Position numbers and translations under genes: made by a program
Shown: piece by piece, positions 9,029 to 19,249 of the stretch
Layout: every line of letters begins with the position of its first letter
How positions within the stretch are numbered: position 1 is the stretch's first letter
DNA from: Bacillota bacterium
GTDB lineage: Bacteria; Bacillota; UBA4882; UBA8346
DNA: 64,000 nucleotides
Assembly (NCBI GenBank): GCA_023429995.1
Contig: JAEZCE010000045.1
Span: 62,001-126,000, forward strand
Reading direction: 5' to 3'
The notes under the pieces: model-generated
What the model was told of the DNA's origin: nothing
Databases searched by the model: none
What the model saw: only the letters and a program-made list of their open reading frames with translations

Positions 9029-10899
9029 CTTCATACAATGACCTTACGGATAAAATCGTTAAGATTGTGTTGATGATTACCGCCCTTATTTTCCTGTATA
9101 CGGGGGGAGCGGGCCCCTTTTCCGATATGACGCAGCGAGCGTTGTTAATTACCTTGTTATGTCCGTTGGTGTTTTTCATCAAACCTTTAAAGATCAAAGA
9201 CAGGCAAAATGGTTTGACCAAGAGCATCGATCTTCTGATGGTCCTTGGCCTGGTGGTGACGGGAGTCTATCTGCTTTGCGTTTGGCAGTCCAAAGTCACC
9301 AAAATCGGTTCTGTCCCTATAATGGACATCGTGATGGGCACCATTCTGATTATCCTGATCCTGGAAGTGACCCGCAGGATGGTGGGAAATGTAATCGCCA
9401 TAATCTGTCTGGGGTTCTTGGCCTATGCCTTGTTTGGACCCTATATGCCGACATTTTTGGCGCACCGTGGCGAAAGCTGGGATCGGTTGACGGGATTTTT
9501 ATATATGACTTCCGAGGGCATTTTTGGAATCCCTGCCGGAATTGCGGCGACGTTTATTATTATGTTTGTCATTTTCGGAACATTTCTGGAAGTCTTTGGG
9601 GCTGGACAACTTTTTTTTGATGCGGCATATGCCGTCGCCGGAAGATTCAGGGGTGGACCGGCCAAAACAGCCATCTTCGGGAGCGCGCTGATGGGAATGA
9701 TTTCTGGATCGTCCGCGGCGAATGTTGCGACGGTAGGAACATTTACCATACCGTTGATGAAGAAGCTGGGATATGAACCCCATACGGCCGGGGCTATTGA
9801 AGCCGTGGCGTCTACCGGAGGAATGTTCACTCCTCCCGTGATGGGGGCGGCGGCTTTTATTATTGCGGAATATCTTGGCTTATCTTATTTCACAGTATGC
9901 GTTGCCGCCATTATTCCGGCCGCGTTATACTATATCACTTTATTTCTGACAGTGGATTCGATCGCCGTAAAAAGCAAAATCGTGGGAATGCCTGCCAGTG
10001 AACTGCCTAGTATCAAGAAAACATTTTTGGAAAGAGGTTTATTTGCAATTCCGTTGATTTTTTTGATAGCAACCATTATTATCGGTTGGAGCCCCATGAA
10101 AGTTGCCTTTTGGTCCAGCATGATCGTACTGGTGGTTGCCTTTTTCAAACGGGAAACCAGGCCTAAACTGGCTGATTTGGCAAAAGCTTTGGAAGAAGGC
10201 GCGCGGCAAATTTTGCCGATCGTTGTCACCTGCGCTGCCGCCGGAATTATTGTGGGAATTATCTCCCTTACCGGGTTAGGGGCCAAATTATCCTATACTT
10301 TAATCGGTATCTCCAACGGCAATCTGCTCATTGCCGGACTTATGGCCGCTATCATCACTTTAATTCTCGGATGCGGAATGCCTCCTACGGCAGTCTATAT
10401 TATCCTGGCGGCAATTCTGGTGCCGCCCTTGACACAATTAGGGGCTGCTCCCATCGCCGCTCACATGTTTATTTTCATGTTCGCATGTGTCGGGGCAATT
10501 ACTCCTCCGGTGGCGATTACCGCATATACGGCCGCGGCGATCGCCAAATCGGACCCCACCAAGACGGGATGGACGGCTTTCCGTTTTGGGCTGGTGGCCT
10601 ATATTATTCCGTTCATGTTTTTAATATCGCCGACATTGTTGTTTCAAGGGAAATCTCTGGAAATCGGCGTCAATTTGGTTGCCGCATTCATTGGAATCGG
10701 GTGTCTGGTGGCAGCTATCGAAGGATACCTGTTCCAATATTGGAGCAAGATTGCCCGGATCGTTCTGGGAGGCGCGGCCTTTTTGCTCATTTTCCCAGAG
10801 GCCGTCACGGATTTGATGGGTCTCGGCCTTATCGTGGTGGCATTTATTGTGAATAAAATTTTTAAAGTAAACACCAGTCGGTCCCTGGAAGCGGGTTGA
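9025..10899 (+). CDS. TRAP transporter permease, fused small and large membrane subunits
   Basis: 624 aa, the usual size for DctQ-DctM fusions that pair with TAXI binding proteins. It has about 16 or more hydrophobic segments. The N-terminal ~150 residues carry the four-helix small subunit, and the remainder is the DctM-like transporter. Conserved stretches include GSALMGMISGSSAANVATVG, TGGMFTPPVMGAAAF and GCGMPPTAVYI. It moves the solute inward using an ion gradient, without ATP. It overlaps the binding-protein gene by 4 bases, so the two are translationally coupled. Confidence 0.94.
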   Translation: MTSYNDLTDKIVKIVLMITALIFLYTGGAGPFSDMTQRALLITLLCPLVFFIKPLKIKDRQNGLTKSIDLLMVLGLVVTGVYLLCVWQSKVTKIGSVPIMDIVMGTILIILILEVTRRMVGNVIAIICLGFLAYALFGPYMPTFLAHRGESWDRLTGFLYMTSEGIFGIPAGIAATFIIMFVIFGTFLEVFGAGQLFFDAAYAVAGRFRGGPAKTAIFGSALMGMISGSSAANVATVGTFTIPLMKKLGYEPHTAGAIEAVASTGGMFTPPVMGAAAFIIAEYLGLSYFTVCVAAIIPAALYYITLFLTVDSIAVKSKIVGMPASELPSIKKTFLERGLFAIPLIFLIATIIIGWSPMKVAFWSSMIVLVVAFFKRETRPKLADLAKALEEGARQILPIVVTCAAAGIIVGIISLTGLGAKLSYTLIGISNGNLLIAGLMAAIITLILGCGMPPTAVYIILAAILVPPLTQLGAAPIAAHMFIFMFACVGAITPPVAITAYTAAAIAKSDPTKTGWTAFRFGLVAYIIPFMFLISPTLLFQGKSLEIGVNLVAAFIGIGCLVAAIEGYLFQYWSKIARIVLGGAAFLLIFPEAVTDLMGLGLIVVAFIVNKIFKVNTSRSLEAG

Positions 10900-11245
10900 A
10901 AATTTAACAATTGATTTCAACTCGATATGCTTTAGAGAAATAACCTGTTAACCAGCGTTGATTTTTGTTATATACTGGAAAAAGCCTAAAACGTCCCAAT
11001 AATCAAAAACGGTGGTAATCTCATTGTTTTTGGCGAGGGGCGTTTTGGATTTTATGAACCGGCAATCCCTTTTGAAAAAGTCTCCGATACCCCTAGATTC
11101 GGTGGTTCTAAAAATTGAAAAAATCCGGTAAAAGGGCAGCAGGAAAATTGGAAAAAAAACGCAATTAATTACAGGTTGATGAAAATATTTCTCAAAGTTC
11201 AAACGATGACTTTCATTGGTATTGAACAGTCTCGGGAGGGTAAAT
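10900..11245. other. Intergenic region before the LacI gene
   Basis: This 346-base gap is AT-rich with many stops. I see no convincing gene, strong terminator or palindrome in it. The only site I can support is the ribosome site CGGGAGGG at 11233-11240. Confidence 0.6.
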
Positions 11246-12265
11246 ATGGAAAGAGTATCGATTGAAGATGTAGCAAAATTAGCGGGAGTATCCATCACTA
11301 CAGTATCAAGGGTCGTTAATAAAACAGATTATCCGGTTTCCAAAGAAAATAAAGAAAAAGTCTTAAAGGCGATCGAGGAATTGCATTACCTTCCCAATAA
11401 GGCGGCCCAGCAATTAAAAAAGGAATTTAATAATATAATCGGTTTGATTGTCCGTGATATTGCCGATCCGTACTTCGGTGAAATAGCGAAAGGAGTTACG
11501 GAAAAGGCTTCTCAACTGGGATATCTCTCGTTTGTATGCAATACGGGCCGAAACCCCGAGAACGAGTTGGAATACCATGAGATCTTGTGGCAACACAGGG
11601 TAAAAGGTATTATTTTAGCGGGCGGAGGTTTAAATTCTCCTGATTACATTGGGGAACTCAATGAACAACTTGAAAGAAACATAAAGTATGGGCTCAAAAT
11701 TATCGCGCTTGCGCCTCAAGGACTTGATATGCCATATATTTCAATCGACAATATCGAAGTCGGAAGAATGATTACCCAATATCTAATTGATAAGGGGCAC
11801 CGGAAGATTGCCTTTATTACGGGACCTGAAAATGTTTTTACAGCAGAGGAAAGGCTGCGTGGGTATCGAATGTCCTTAAAGGAAAATAAGATCCCCTTTA
11901 AAGAGTCCCTTGTCGTAAATAGCGATTTTACCTGGAAGGGGGGCTACGAAGCCTGCCGGAAACTACTATCAAGCATGAGTGACATAACCGGCATTTGCTG
12001 CGCAAATGATAATATATCGATTGGAGCATTGCATGCCTTGAAGAAAAATGGATTTTCCGTTCCTGATGACGTCTCCATGATAAGTGTTGGAGATATAACA
12101 CAAGCACAATATACAGATCCGCCATTAACGACTGTGGTGATACCCCTTTACGAAATGGGTAAAAAAGCTGTGGAGACTATAGTGGATAATAAGGCGTATG
12201 GCGCCAATTTTAATGAAGTGTTTCCTATTAAGATAATCGAACGTTTCTCAGTAAAGAATCTTTGA
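11246..12265 (+). CDS. LacI/GalR-family transcriptional regulator
   Basis: 339 aa from ATG 11246, seven bases after GGGAGGG; the longer in-frame start at 11216 is rejected because LacI proteins begin right at the helix-turn-helix. Residues 4-23 (VSIEDVAKLAGVSITTVSRV) are the DNA-binding motif, followed by the hinge helix (YLPNKAAQQLKK) and a sugar-binding-type core with IISVGDI near the C-terminus. It probably represses the aldolase-TRAP operon through the palindrome at 6755-6768. The effector should be a catabolite of that pathway. No copy of the palindrome was seen before its own start. Confidence 0.93.
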   Translation: MERVSIEDVAKLAGVSITTVSRVVNKTDYPVSKENKEKVLKAIEELHYLPNKAAQQLKKEFNNIIGLIVRDIADPYFGEIAKGVTEKASQLGYLSFVCNTGRNPENELEYHEILWQHRVKGIILAGGGLNSPDYIGELNEQLERNIKYGLKIIALAPQGLDMPYISIDNIEVGRMITQYLIDKGHRKIAFITGPENVFTAEERLRGYRMSLKENKIPFKESLVVNSDFTWKGGYEACRKLLSSMSDITGICCANDNISIGALHALKKNGFSVPDDVSMISVGDITQAQYTDPPLTTVVIPLYEMGKKAVETIVDNKAYGANFNEVFPIKIIERFSVKNL

Positions 12266-12311
12266 TTGGGATATGGTTATAATCCATCCAGAAGATCGGT
12301 ATGACTTCTCC

Positions 12312-12370
12312 TTGACAGATTGCCCAAAATGAAGTAATTTTAAAATAAACATGTTAGTTTGAACTAACAT
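12312..12370 (+). promoter_or_regulatory. Promoter and inverted-repeat operator of the ZIP transporter gene
   Basis: TTGACA (12312-12317), 17 bases and TAATTT (12335-12340) form a promoter. Just downstream, ATGTTAGTT-TG-AACTAACAT (12351-12370) is a 9+9 inverted repeat across the likely +1. The TTAGTT/AACTAA arms resemble DtxR/MntR-class operators, which suggests metal-dependent repression; the family assignment is inference. Confidence 0.6.
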
Positions 12371-12479
12371 TCGGTCGGCGCTGGATGGGTTGCCGGATTT
12401 TGTTACTCTTATCACATGTACGAGGAAAACAGTATCGATTTTGATGTTAAAAATATAGAATGGAAAGGGGTTTTATCCA

Positions 12480-13295
12480 ATGCAAACCAATTTTTTAAAT
12501 GGTCTGAGCCCGCTCCATCAAGCGCTTATCGCAACCGGTTTTACATGGTTGGTTACAGCCCTTGGCGCCGGGCTGGTATTCTTTTTTAAAAGCATCAATC
12601 GGAAAATTTTAGACTCGATGCTGGGATTTGCCGCCGGAGTGATGATTGCCGCCAGTTTTTGGTCGCTTTTGGCGCCGGCCATTGAAATGTCCGAAGAATC
12701 GGGGAATTTACCATGGCTAGCGCCATTAATCGGTTTTTTGGCCGGCGGTGTTTTTTTAAAAATAGCGGATTCCCTGCTTCCCCATTTACATCTGGGGATG
12801 CCCCTTGAAAAAGCGGAGGGAGTTAAAACCAGATGGAAACGGAGCATCCTGTTGGTTACGGCGATTACTTTGCATAACATACCGGAAGGTTTAGCGGTTG
12901 GTGTGGCTTTTGGAGCGGTCGCCGCCAATATTCCTTCAGCGACTCTTGCCGGAGCGGCGGCTTTGGCATTGGGTATCGGTATCCAAAATTTTCCGGAAGG
13001 AGCGGCGGTCTCGATTCCCCTTCGACGGGAAGGCCTTTCCCGCTTTAAAAGCTTCTGGTATGGCCAACTGTCGGGGATCGTAGAGCCGGTTGCGGGAATT
13101 ATCGGTGTGGTGGCGGTGGTGGTTATGAGGCCGTTATTACCGTATGCATTATCATTTGCGGCAGGGGCCATGATTTATGTTGTCGTGGAAGAACTGATAC
13201 CGGAAGCCCAGTCATCGGGTAATTCCGATTTTGCCACCATGGGCACCATGTTGGGATTTGCTGTCATGATGCTTCTGGATGTTGGTCTTGGTTGA
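12480..13295 (+). CDS. ZIP-family divalent metal transporter
   Basis: 271 aa inner-membrane protein with about eight hydrophobic segments. It has the two ZIP signature helices with metal ligands, [10 protein letters not shown] and [10 protein letters not shown], and a C-terminal [10 protein letters not shown] helix. The histidine-bearing loop ([10 protein letters not shown]) between segments 3 and 4 is typical. Members import zinc, iron or manganese by facilitated diffusion. The gene stands alone with its own promoter and an operator-like inverted repeat, consistent with control by metal. The metal cannot be chosen from sequence. The start ATG follows GGAAAGGGG. Confidence 0.92.
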   Translation: MQTNFLNGLSPLHQALIATGFTWLVTALGAGLVFFFKSINRKILDSMLGFAAGVMIAASFWSLLAPAIEMSEESGNLPWLAPLIGFLAGGVFLKIADSLLPHLHLGMPLEKAEGVKTRWKRSILLVTAITLHNIPEGLAVGVAFGAVAANIPSATLAGAAALALGIGIQNFPEGAAVSIPLRREGLSRFKSFWYGQLSGIVEPVAGIIGVVAVVVMRPLLPYALSFAAGAMIYVVVEELIPEAQSSGNSDFATMGTMLGFAVMMLLDVGLG

Positions 13296-13300
13296 AATGA

Positions 13301-13519
13301 AATTCACTCCATCGCCACAGAGCATGGAGACAGGAAATAGCGCACCCGAAAGTTGTTGAGGATGAAAAAGCCGTCGAGCTGCTAGACCAGCTCGATTGGT
13401 TTTTTAAGCATATCAAAGAACAGGAAATTTCTCCGCGCCATCCCTCAAATCGAAGAAGTAACCGTTTTTTATCGTTGAAGTTTTTCCTCGGAAAACTTAT
13501 ATTTGGACTTAATCCGTAA
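13301..13519 (+). pseudogene. Open fragment without a start codon (gene remnant)
   Basis: After the ZIP stop a 72-codon open frame reads HRHRAWRQEIAHPKVVEDEK, then AVELLDQLDWFFKHIKEQE, to a stop at 13517-13519. It has no start codon or ribosome site and follows an in-frame stop at 13298. The amphipathic acidic composition looks protein-like, but I do not recognise it. It could also be chance. Confidence 0.3.
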
Positions 13520-13563
13520 AGTGCTCGGGCGATCTTTTAAATGTCATGACTTATTTGTTTAAG

Positions 13564-13621
13564 ATATTATACCTTCAGCGTAAGATGTTGTATTTTGGCT
13601 AAATTTATGTTGTGCTATGAT
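13564..13621 (+). promoter_or_regulatory. Shared activator-dependent promoter of the pectin operon (copy 1)
   Basis: The 40-base block 13564-13603 matches 25445-25484 at 36 positions (core ATATTATACCTTC, CGTAA, ATGTTGTATTTTGG). The -10 TATGAT (13616-13621), preceded by TGTGC, sits at the same distance as in copy 2. The -35 (TTTGGC, 16-base spacer) is poor, as expected for an activated promoter. The linked AraC-type response regulator is the obvious candidate. The rest of the gap 13296-13696 holds only the fragment above. Confidence 0.75.
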
Positions 13622-13696
13622 TAAAAATATCTGAATGATATTGCGTATCAATCAACCTTTGATAACTTCCGATGGGAATCAATAATTTGGAAGAAG

Positions 13697-15895
13697 GTGG
13701 CTCCTATAAAATATTATTTTGACGATTCTGAAAGTATTTATGCGAAATTAGGCGCTAAAGCGGAACCAATTATTGAAACCATCGCCTATCGCTATATTGG
13801 GCAAAATCCGGTTAACGGACCGGTTTATAGAGTTTTTAGTCGTGCCGGATTTATTCGGGCCAGTGATTATCGCTATATTATTGATTTTGATCAAAAATAT
13901 CCTGAAGCTGAATATGGAAACGTCTGTTATGCCTGGGGAAAGCTTTGGAGCGATACCCAAGCCGATCTGCGCTTAGCGATTACTTGCCAAAGCCCGTCTT
14001 TAGTATTTTGCAATGAGCGGTTTGTTTTTAAATCCGATATTATCGAAGAAACCAATGATACGGTCAAAAAGGAATTTATCGCCCAACTGGAACCAGGCTG
14101 GAATCAGATCGTCATTAAGTGCAAGAAAGTAAGATCCGGCTTCGGATGCGTCATGGGCACGGGTTCTTTTAAACGCAGCCCCTTTCATTTTTTAGCGCCC
14201 ACTCCTGAAAGGGAAGGGCAAGAGGGACTGATATATTCGGAACCTTTTGATGAAGAATGGGAAATGAGTTCGCTAAAAGATCTTTTGGCGCAGGGGAAAA
14301 TAAAATGGTATCCCGAAATGAGTTGGGATCAAGCAAAGGCAAAACAGGGGCAGTTTGAAAGGATTTTCGGGTTAAAATCAAAGGGTTATGGGTTGGCGTG
14401 GACGCAAGGCGAGTTTGACGCCGCCGGAAAAAATGACTATGAATTCAGCGGCTCAAGCGACGGAGCGATCACCCTCTATCTGGGGGGAAAGGAAATATTC
14501 CATTCTCCTCAGGCTTTAGAGTTTCACCAAAAGATTTCTGTCCAATATGGGGCCAAAGATATTATGGTCAAATGCGGCAGCGGACCTAAAGGTTGGGGAT
14601 TTGAATTGGCAATCCGCCGCAGCCGCGACGGTGAACTCGTAAAATTGAAGCTTCCGTTTGATGTGAAAGGAACGGCGGATTCCTATGTTTATGCCGGCGT
14701 TTTCGATGAGAGCTCAGCGCTGGCCGTCGGGAGCATCGGGACCTGCCAACAACTGTTTCCCAGTGTGGATGGGCCCACTTACTGGCAAGTAGATCAGCCT
14801 AATTCCTGCGTGCGGGTGTACCATGAAAATGAATTGTTCGGCAAATGGAATTATCCGTTGGGTGTTACCTTATATGGATTGCTCCAAAGCGGGGTCGTAT
14901 TCAAAAAGGAGGATCTGTTCAATTATGTCCGGCGGCATATCCAGTTTTGCACATCATACTATCAATATTCGTTATGGGACCGGAAACAGTATGGCGCGGC
15001 TGGAATTAACAGCCAGATCTCCGGAGTGGACAGTTTAGATGATTGCGGGGCGTTCGCAGCCACTATGCTTGAACTGATGCATTATTCCCCGGATGTCGCA
15101 GGAGCCTCAGCTGTTGCCGACGATGTGGCCCACTATATTATGAATGTTCAATCCCGCTGTGAAGATGGGGCGCTCTATCGGAGGCGCACTTATAACCCTT
15201 TTATGGAGTTAACTTTATGGGCGGATGACCTTTATATGAGTATTCCGTTCCTTTGTAAATACTACCGTTTAACAGGGAAAAACCAATATATCGATGATGC
15301 CGTTAAGCAGATTTTACATTATAAGAATTATTTATATATGCCGGATTTAAAGATCATGTCCCATGTGTATAGTTTCAGATATAATACGGCGACCGGGATT
15401 CCTTGGGGAAGAGGCAATGGTTGGGTATTCTTTGCTTTATCGGAGTTATTATCGGTTTTGCCGGAGGATCATGCATCCCGCGACGAACTGATCGGCTTTT
15501 ATAACGAGCTAAGTGAAGGATACTTAAAGCTGCAAGATAAAGCCGGCATGTGGCGCCAAGTACTGACGGACGCCGATTCTTATGTGGAAACTTCGTGCAC
15601 CTCCATGTTCATCTGCGGTTTTGCCCGGGGGATTCGTCATGGTTGGATTAAAAACCAGGAGCCCTTGATCAAAGCGGTATTTAAAGGTTGGGAAGGCCTT
15701 GCCAAAATAGCCATTGATAAAAACGGAAACATTTACGGAGTATGCCGGGGTTCAGGGTATTCGTTTTCAGCCGATTACTATAAGCATGATCTATCATGGC
15801 TGCTCAATGATACCCACGGCATTGGTATTGTGATGTTGGCAGGAACTGAAGTGGATAGGCTTCAGGCATTTTTAAACGGCGTCCCGGAGGCTTAA
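13697..15895 (+). CDS. Unsaturated rhamnogalacturonyl hydrolase (GH105/GH88-like) with N-terminal accessory region
   Basis: 732 aa from GTG 13697, with GGAAGAAGG just upstream; the exact start is uncertain. The N-terminal ~360 residues are beta-rich and unassigned, possibly a sugar-binding sandwich. The C-terminal ~350 residues form the alpha/alpha barrel of GH105, with the catalytic-Asp segment LTLWADDLYMSIPFL, WGRGNGWVFFAL and ETSCTSMFICGF. GH105 enzymes hydrate and remove the unsaturated uronic acid from pectin or rhamnogalacturonan fragments made by lyases. No signal peptide is seen, so it acts in the cytoplasm on imported oligosaccharides. It is the first gene of a pectin operon. At about twice the family's usual length, the fusion is noteworthy. 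Confidence 0.87.
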   Translation: MAPIKYYFDDSESIYAKLGAKAEPIIETIAYRYIGQNPVNGPVYRVFSRAGFIRASDYRYIIDFDQKYPEAEYGNVCYAWGKLWSDTQADLRLAITCQSPSLVFCNERFVFKSDIIEETNDTVKKEFIAQLEPGWNQIVIKCKKVRSGFGCVMGTGSFKRSPFHFLAPTPEREGQEGLIYSEPFDEEWEMSSLKDLLAQGKIKWYPEMSWDQAKAKQGQFERIFGLKSKGYGLAWTQGEFDAAGKNDYEFSGSSDGAITLYLGGKEIFHSPQALEFHQKISVQYGAKDIMVKCGSGPKGWGFELAIRRSRDGELVKLKLPFDVKGTADSYVYAGVFDESSALAVGSIGTCQQLFPSVDGPTYWQVDQPNSCVRVYHENELFGKWNYPLGVTLYGLLQSGVVFKKEDLFNYVRRHIQFCTSYYQYSLWDRKQYGAAGINSQISGVDSLDDCGAFAATMLELMHYSPDVAGASAVADDVAHYIMNVQSRCEDGALYRRRTYNPFMELTLWADDLYMSIPFLCKYYRLTGKNQYIDDAVKQILHYKNYLYMPDLKIMSHVYSFRYNTATGIPWGRGNGWVFFALSELLSVLPEDHASRDELIGFYNELSEGYLKLQDKAGMWRQVLTDADSYVETSCTSMFICGFARGIRHGWIKNQEPLIKAVFKGWEGLAKIAIDKNGNIYGVCRGSGYSFSADYYKHDLSWLLNDTHGIGIVMLAGTEVDRLQAFLNGVPEA

Positions 15896-15962
15896 AGTTT
15901 GGTGGCCCGCGGCTGGAGCGGGTGAATTTGGCAAAAAAAGTTTTGCAACGGAGGTGCTGGAA

Positions 15963-18900
15963 ATGGATGTAAAGCTGTTTAAGAATCCCGGCCGGGAATA
16001 CGGGATTAAGCCGTTTTGGTTTTGGAATGGCGATCTGAATGAAGCGGAAATTGAAGTTCAAATTAAAGAAATGGCGGAAAAAGGTATTGGAGGGGTTTTT
16101 ATTTGCGCCCGCCAGGGATTGAAGATTCCTTATCTGTCGGAAGCGTGGTTTGACCGGGTGAAATTTGCGACGGCCACCGCAGTTAAATACGGTCTTGAAG
16201 TATGGCTGTATGATGAATATCCTTATCCGAGCGGGATGAGCGGTGGAGAAGTGACGCTACAGCATCCGGATGCCAAACAGAACCATCTGGTTCAGCGATT
16301 TGAAGAAGTGGTCGGAAAGAGGAATGTGGATCTGAGACTTCCCTGGGCAAAGGTCATATCGGCGCTGGCTGCGCCCAAAGACCAGTCTGCCGGAAAATAT
16401 TTGTGGGATCAAGCACTGGATTTACGTAAATTTATCGGGAACTATCAAGCGGAAGAAGTGTTTCAGAAAACGGGGCTAACCAAGTATAATGATAAACGTT
16501 ATTTTACGTATGGGCCGCAAAAGAGATTGATTTGGCAGGTTCCCGAAGGGGAATTCGCCATCTTAATCTCCATGGAACAGGAGATCAGCGATTTCAAATA
16601 TTATGGGACCTTTCTTGATCCATGCCACGAGGAAGCGGTAGCGACATTTATTCAAACAACTCATGAACGGTACTGGGAGACTTTAGGAGAATACTTTGGC
16701 GGAGCGGTTAAGGGAATGTTCTCCGATGAGGTGGGATTGCTGGGGAGTTTACCCTGGTCCACGCGGTTGGGTTCGTTTTTTAAGGCGCAAAACGGTTACG
16801 AGCTGAGTCAGCGCATGCCCGCGCTTTTTGACAGAAACTATAATAACGCAGCCAAAATACGTTATGACTTCTTTCAATCCATCCACCTTCTGTTTAGAGC
16901 CTCCTATCACGAGAAAATCAGCCGGTGGTGCCAGAAACACCAGATTCAATATGCAACGGAAGTGCCTTCGGTGAGAATGGCGACCCAGCAGTATAGTCAT
17001 ATTCCCGGAGGTGACAGCGCTCATGAAAAATTAGGCCGTTCTCTGGAATGGATCTTGGATGAATATACCCATAATTTGCGGGCTAATCCAAAATTCGTAA
17101 CTTCACTTGCACGGCAATTGGACCGGAAATTTGCAATGACCGAATGTTTTCACAGCGTCGGCTGGTCCATGACCTTGCAAGACGCCAAATGGATGATTGA
17201 CAGGTTAGCCGCTTACGGCATAAATTTTTATAATTTCCACGCGTTCTACTTTACTGTGGATGGACTAGCGAAACATGATGCGCCGCCTTCGCAATTTTTA
17301 CAAAATCCCTATTGGAAGCATTATCGAAAGCTCAGCGACTATGTGAGCAGATTATCCTATCTACTCAGTGAAAGCACTGCCATGACCGAAATTGCTATTC
17401 TAGACCCTACCACTACGTTCTGGACCCATTTGGGCAATCCTTTTCAGGGATTTAATTACGGCGGGAATGACGCAGCAGAAAAAGAAAGGTTAGGTGCTTT
17501 AAAACGGGATTGGGTTTATATTTGCAAAACCCTATTAATGAATCAAATCGATTATGACCATATTGATGGAGAAATACTGGCAGAAGCGAAAATCGAGGCT
17601 GGAAAGTTCCTGCTGGGAAAAGCCGTCTATTCGGTACTGATTTTACCGCCGCTGAGCAATCTGGAAACCGTAGTTTGGAAGAAAATTAAATTATTTCTGG
17701 AATCCGGGGGCACAGTGATCGCCTTGGGAACACTGCCTTATGAAACGATCGATGAGACGGCGGACATTCCCGGAGAGATGGATGAGTGGTTTAGTGGCGT
17801 GCGTCGCGGCAGCCGTGGGAATGGCGGGAATTTGCTTCGCGCCTATTTTATTCCGGCTCACGGCAGTTTTGCAGATCAATCTCAAGGTGAGGCCTTGTTA
17901 AAGTTGTTAAATGAGGTCTACTACAATAAAACCAGCGTCCGGTTTATGAAGGGCAATCGGCGCGGGTATTTGATGCAGCAACGGAAAATGAATGATGGGA
18001 CGGAAATTATTTGGTTGGCCAATCAAGAGGGGGACCACGGGGAGATAACTCTGTCGGTAGCTGCGGCTGAAGCCGGAATCGTCTTTGAAAAATTAGACCT
18101 CGAGACAGGAGTGATTTATCCGCTGGATTTTGTCCGGCAAAACCATGGATATGACCTTACTCTTCAATTCGGTCCCTATGAAGCCCAGTTGGTCCGGGTG
18201 GTCCACAGCCCAAAAGAGAAAACGGTTGCCCAAGTAAAAGAAGACAAAACAGAGCCCTACCAATTACTGTTTGACGCTTCTGAGAATTGGAGCGTGGCTC
18301 CGCAACGGGATAACGTGTTGCGCTTGGGTAGGTTTGAGTTTGCCATCGATGCGGAAGATCAAGGCTTAGAAAAGAGATGGCAGGACTTCGCCGACGGGTC
18401 TCATTGGCCTGCGGTGGAGCCGAAGACATTTATCGATCAATGTTCTGATTTTTGTCAAAGTGAATCCTATCACGTTACTTTTAAGCAAGATTTCGGTATA
18501 CCTATGCAGGCCAAGTTGAGCTATCCGGCGGTCGTTTGGTATCGGAGTCAATTTAAGATTCAAGAGCTACCGAAGGCCGCTAAACTTTTGATGGAGTCCG
18601 GGGCTGTTTCCGGGGCTTACACCATCTATCTCAATGGTGTAACGATCACTCCGGCTGATTTTAATTTTCAATTTTATTATGATTGCCAAAATAAAACATG
18701 CGACATTACCAAGTGGTTGCGAGAAGGCGTCAATTATTTGGCGGTACGCGTCGTGGCTGAAAAAGATTGGGACGGGCTTATTTCGCCATTATATATTATC
18801 GGACCTTTCGGAGTGTTTTTCGGCGACCAAGGCATGCAGTTTTTAGATTCATCACCTCAAAGCGTGAAGCTGGAGGGAGGATATATTCAAGGGTATCCTT

Positions 18901-19199
18901 ATTATGCCGGGGAGCTATCCTTTAAACGTCAATTTAAGATGGAGACTTTACCTGATGCCGCAGGTATTATTTTCGGATTTGAGCATTTGGATCATAATTT
19001 ACATGATTGCATTGAGCTAGTGTTCAATGGGCAAACATTAGGAGTTAGACCCTGGAGTCCCTACCTGTGGCAAGGGGCCAAGGACCTTTTGAAACTGGGA
19101 GATAATGAAATCGAGGTGAAGCTCGTCAATACGTTGATCTGTATGTTTGACGGGAAGTTTTTTGACTATGACCGTCATCAATTGCAGGATATCAAATGA
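15963..19199 (+). CDS. Large GH106-like alpha-L-rhamnosidase family protein
   Basis: 1078 aa from ATG 15963, eight bases after GGAGG. The N-terminal barrel shows the family's opening KPFWFWNGDLNEAEIEVQIK, then GIGGVFICARQGLKIPYLS and WLYDEYPYPSG, as in GH106 and related rhamnosidase-like proteins. The C-terminal third has beta-sandwich, galactose-binding-like segments (for example GAYTIYLNG and WLREGVNYLAVRV). There is no signal peptide, so it is cytoplasmic. GH106 enzymes release L-rhamnose, which fits a rhamnogalacturonan pathway between GH105 and GH28. Family membership is confident; activity on rhamnose is inferred from the family and neighbours. Confidence 0.8.
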   Translation: MDVKLFKNPGREYGIKPFWFWNGDLNEAEIEVQIKEMAEKGIGGVFICARQGLKIPYLSEAWFDRVKFATATAVKYGLEVWLYDEYPYPSGMSGGEVTLQHPDAKQNHLVQRFEEVVGKRNVDLRLPWAKVISALAAPKDQSAGKYLWDQALDLRKFIGNYQAEEVFQKTGLTKYNDKRYFTYGPQKRLIWQVPEGEFAILISMEQEISDFKYYGTFLDPCHEEAVATFIQTTHERYWETLGEYFGGAVKGMFSDEVGLLGSLPWSTRLGSFFKAQNGYELSQRMPALFDRNYNNAAKIRYDFFQSIHLLFRASYHEKISRWCQKHQIQYATEVPSVRMATQQYSHIPGGDSAHEKLGRSLEWILDEYTHNLRANPKFVTSLARQLDRKFAMTECFHSVGWSMTLQDAKWMIDRLAAYGINFYNFHAFYFTVDGLAKHDAPPSQFLQNPYWKHYRKLSDYVSRLSYLLSESTAMTEIAILDPTTTFWTHLGNPFQGFNYGGNDAAEKERLGALKRDWVYICKTLLMNQIDYDHIDGEILAEAKIEAGKFLLGKAVYSVLILPPLSNLETVVWKKIKLFLESGGTVIALGTLPYETIDETADIPGEMDEWFSGVRRGSRGNGGNLLRAYFIPAHGSFADQSQGEALLKLLNEVYYNKTSVRFMKGNRRGYLMQQRKMNDGTEIIWLANQEGDHGEITLSVAAAEAGIVFEKLDLETGVIYPLDFVRQNHGYDLTLQFGPYEAQLVRVVHSPKEKTVAQVKEDKTEPYQLLFDASENWSVAPQRDNVLRLGRFEFAIDAEDQGLEKRWQDFADGSHWPAVEPKTFIDQCSDFCQSESYHVTFKQDFGIPMQAKLSYPAVVWYRSQFKIQELPKAAKLLMESGAVSGAYTIYLNGVTITPADFNFQFYYDCQNKTCDITKWLREGVNYLAVRVVAEKDWDGLISPLYIIGPFGVFFGDQGMQFLDSSPQSVKLEGGYIQGYPYYAGELSFKRQFKMETLPDAAGIIFGFEHLDHNLHDCIELVFNGQTLGVRPWSPYLWQGAKDLLKLGDNEIEVKLVNTLICMFDGKFFDYDRHQLQDIK

Positions 19200-19249
19200 T
19201 TCCGGACGATGCTTGTAAAATTTGATACTTTTTGAAGGGAGGGTAAAGC

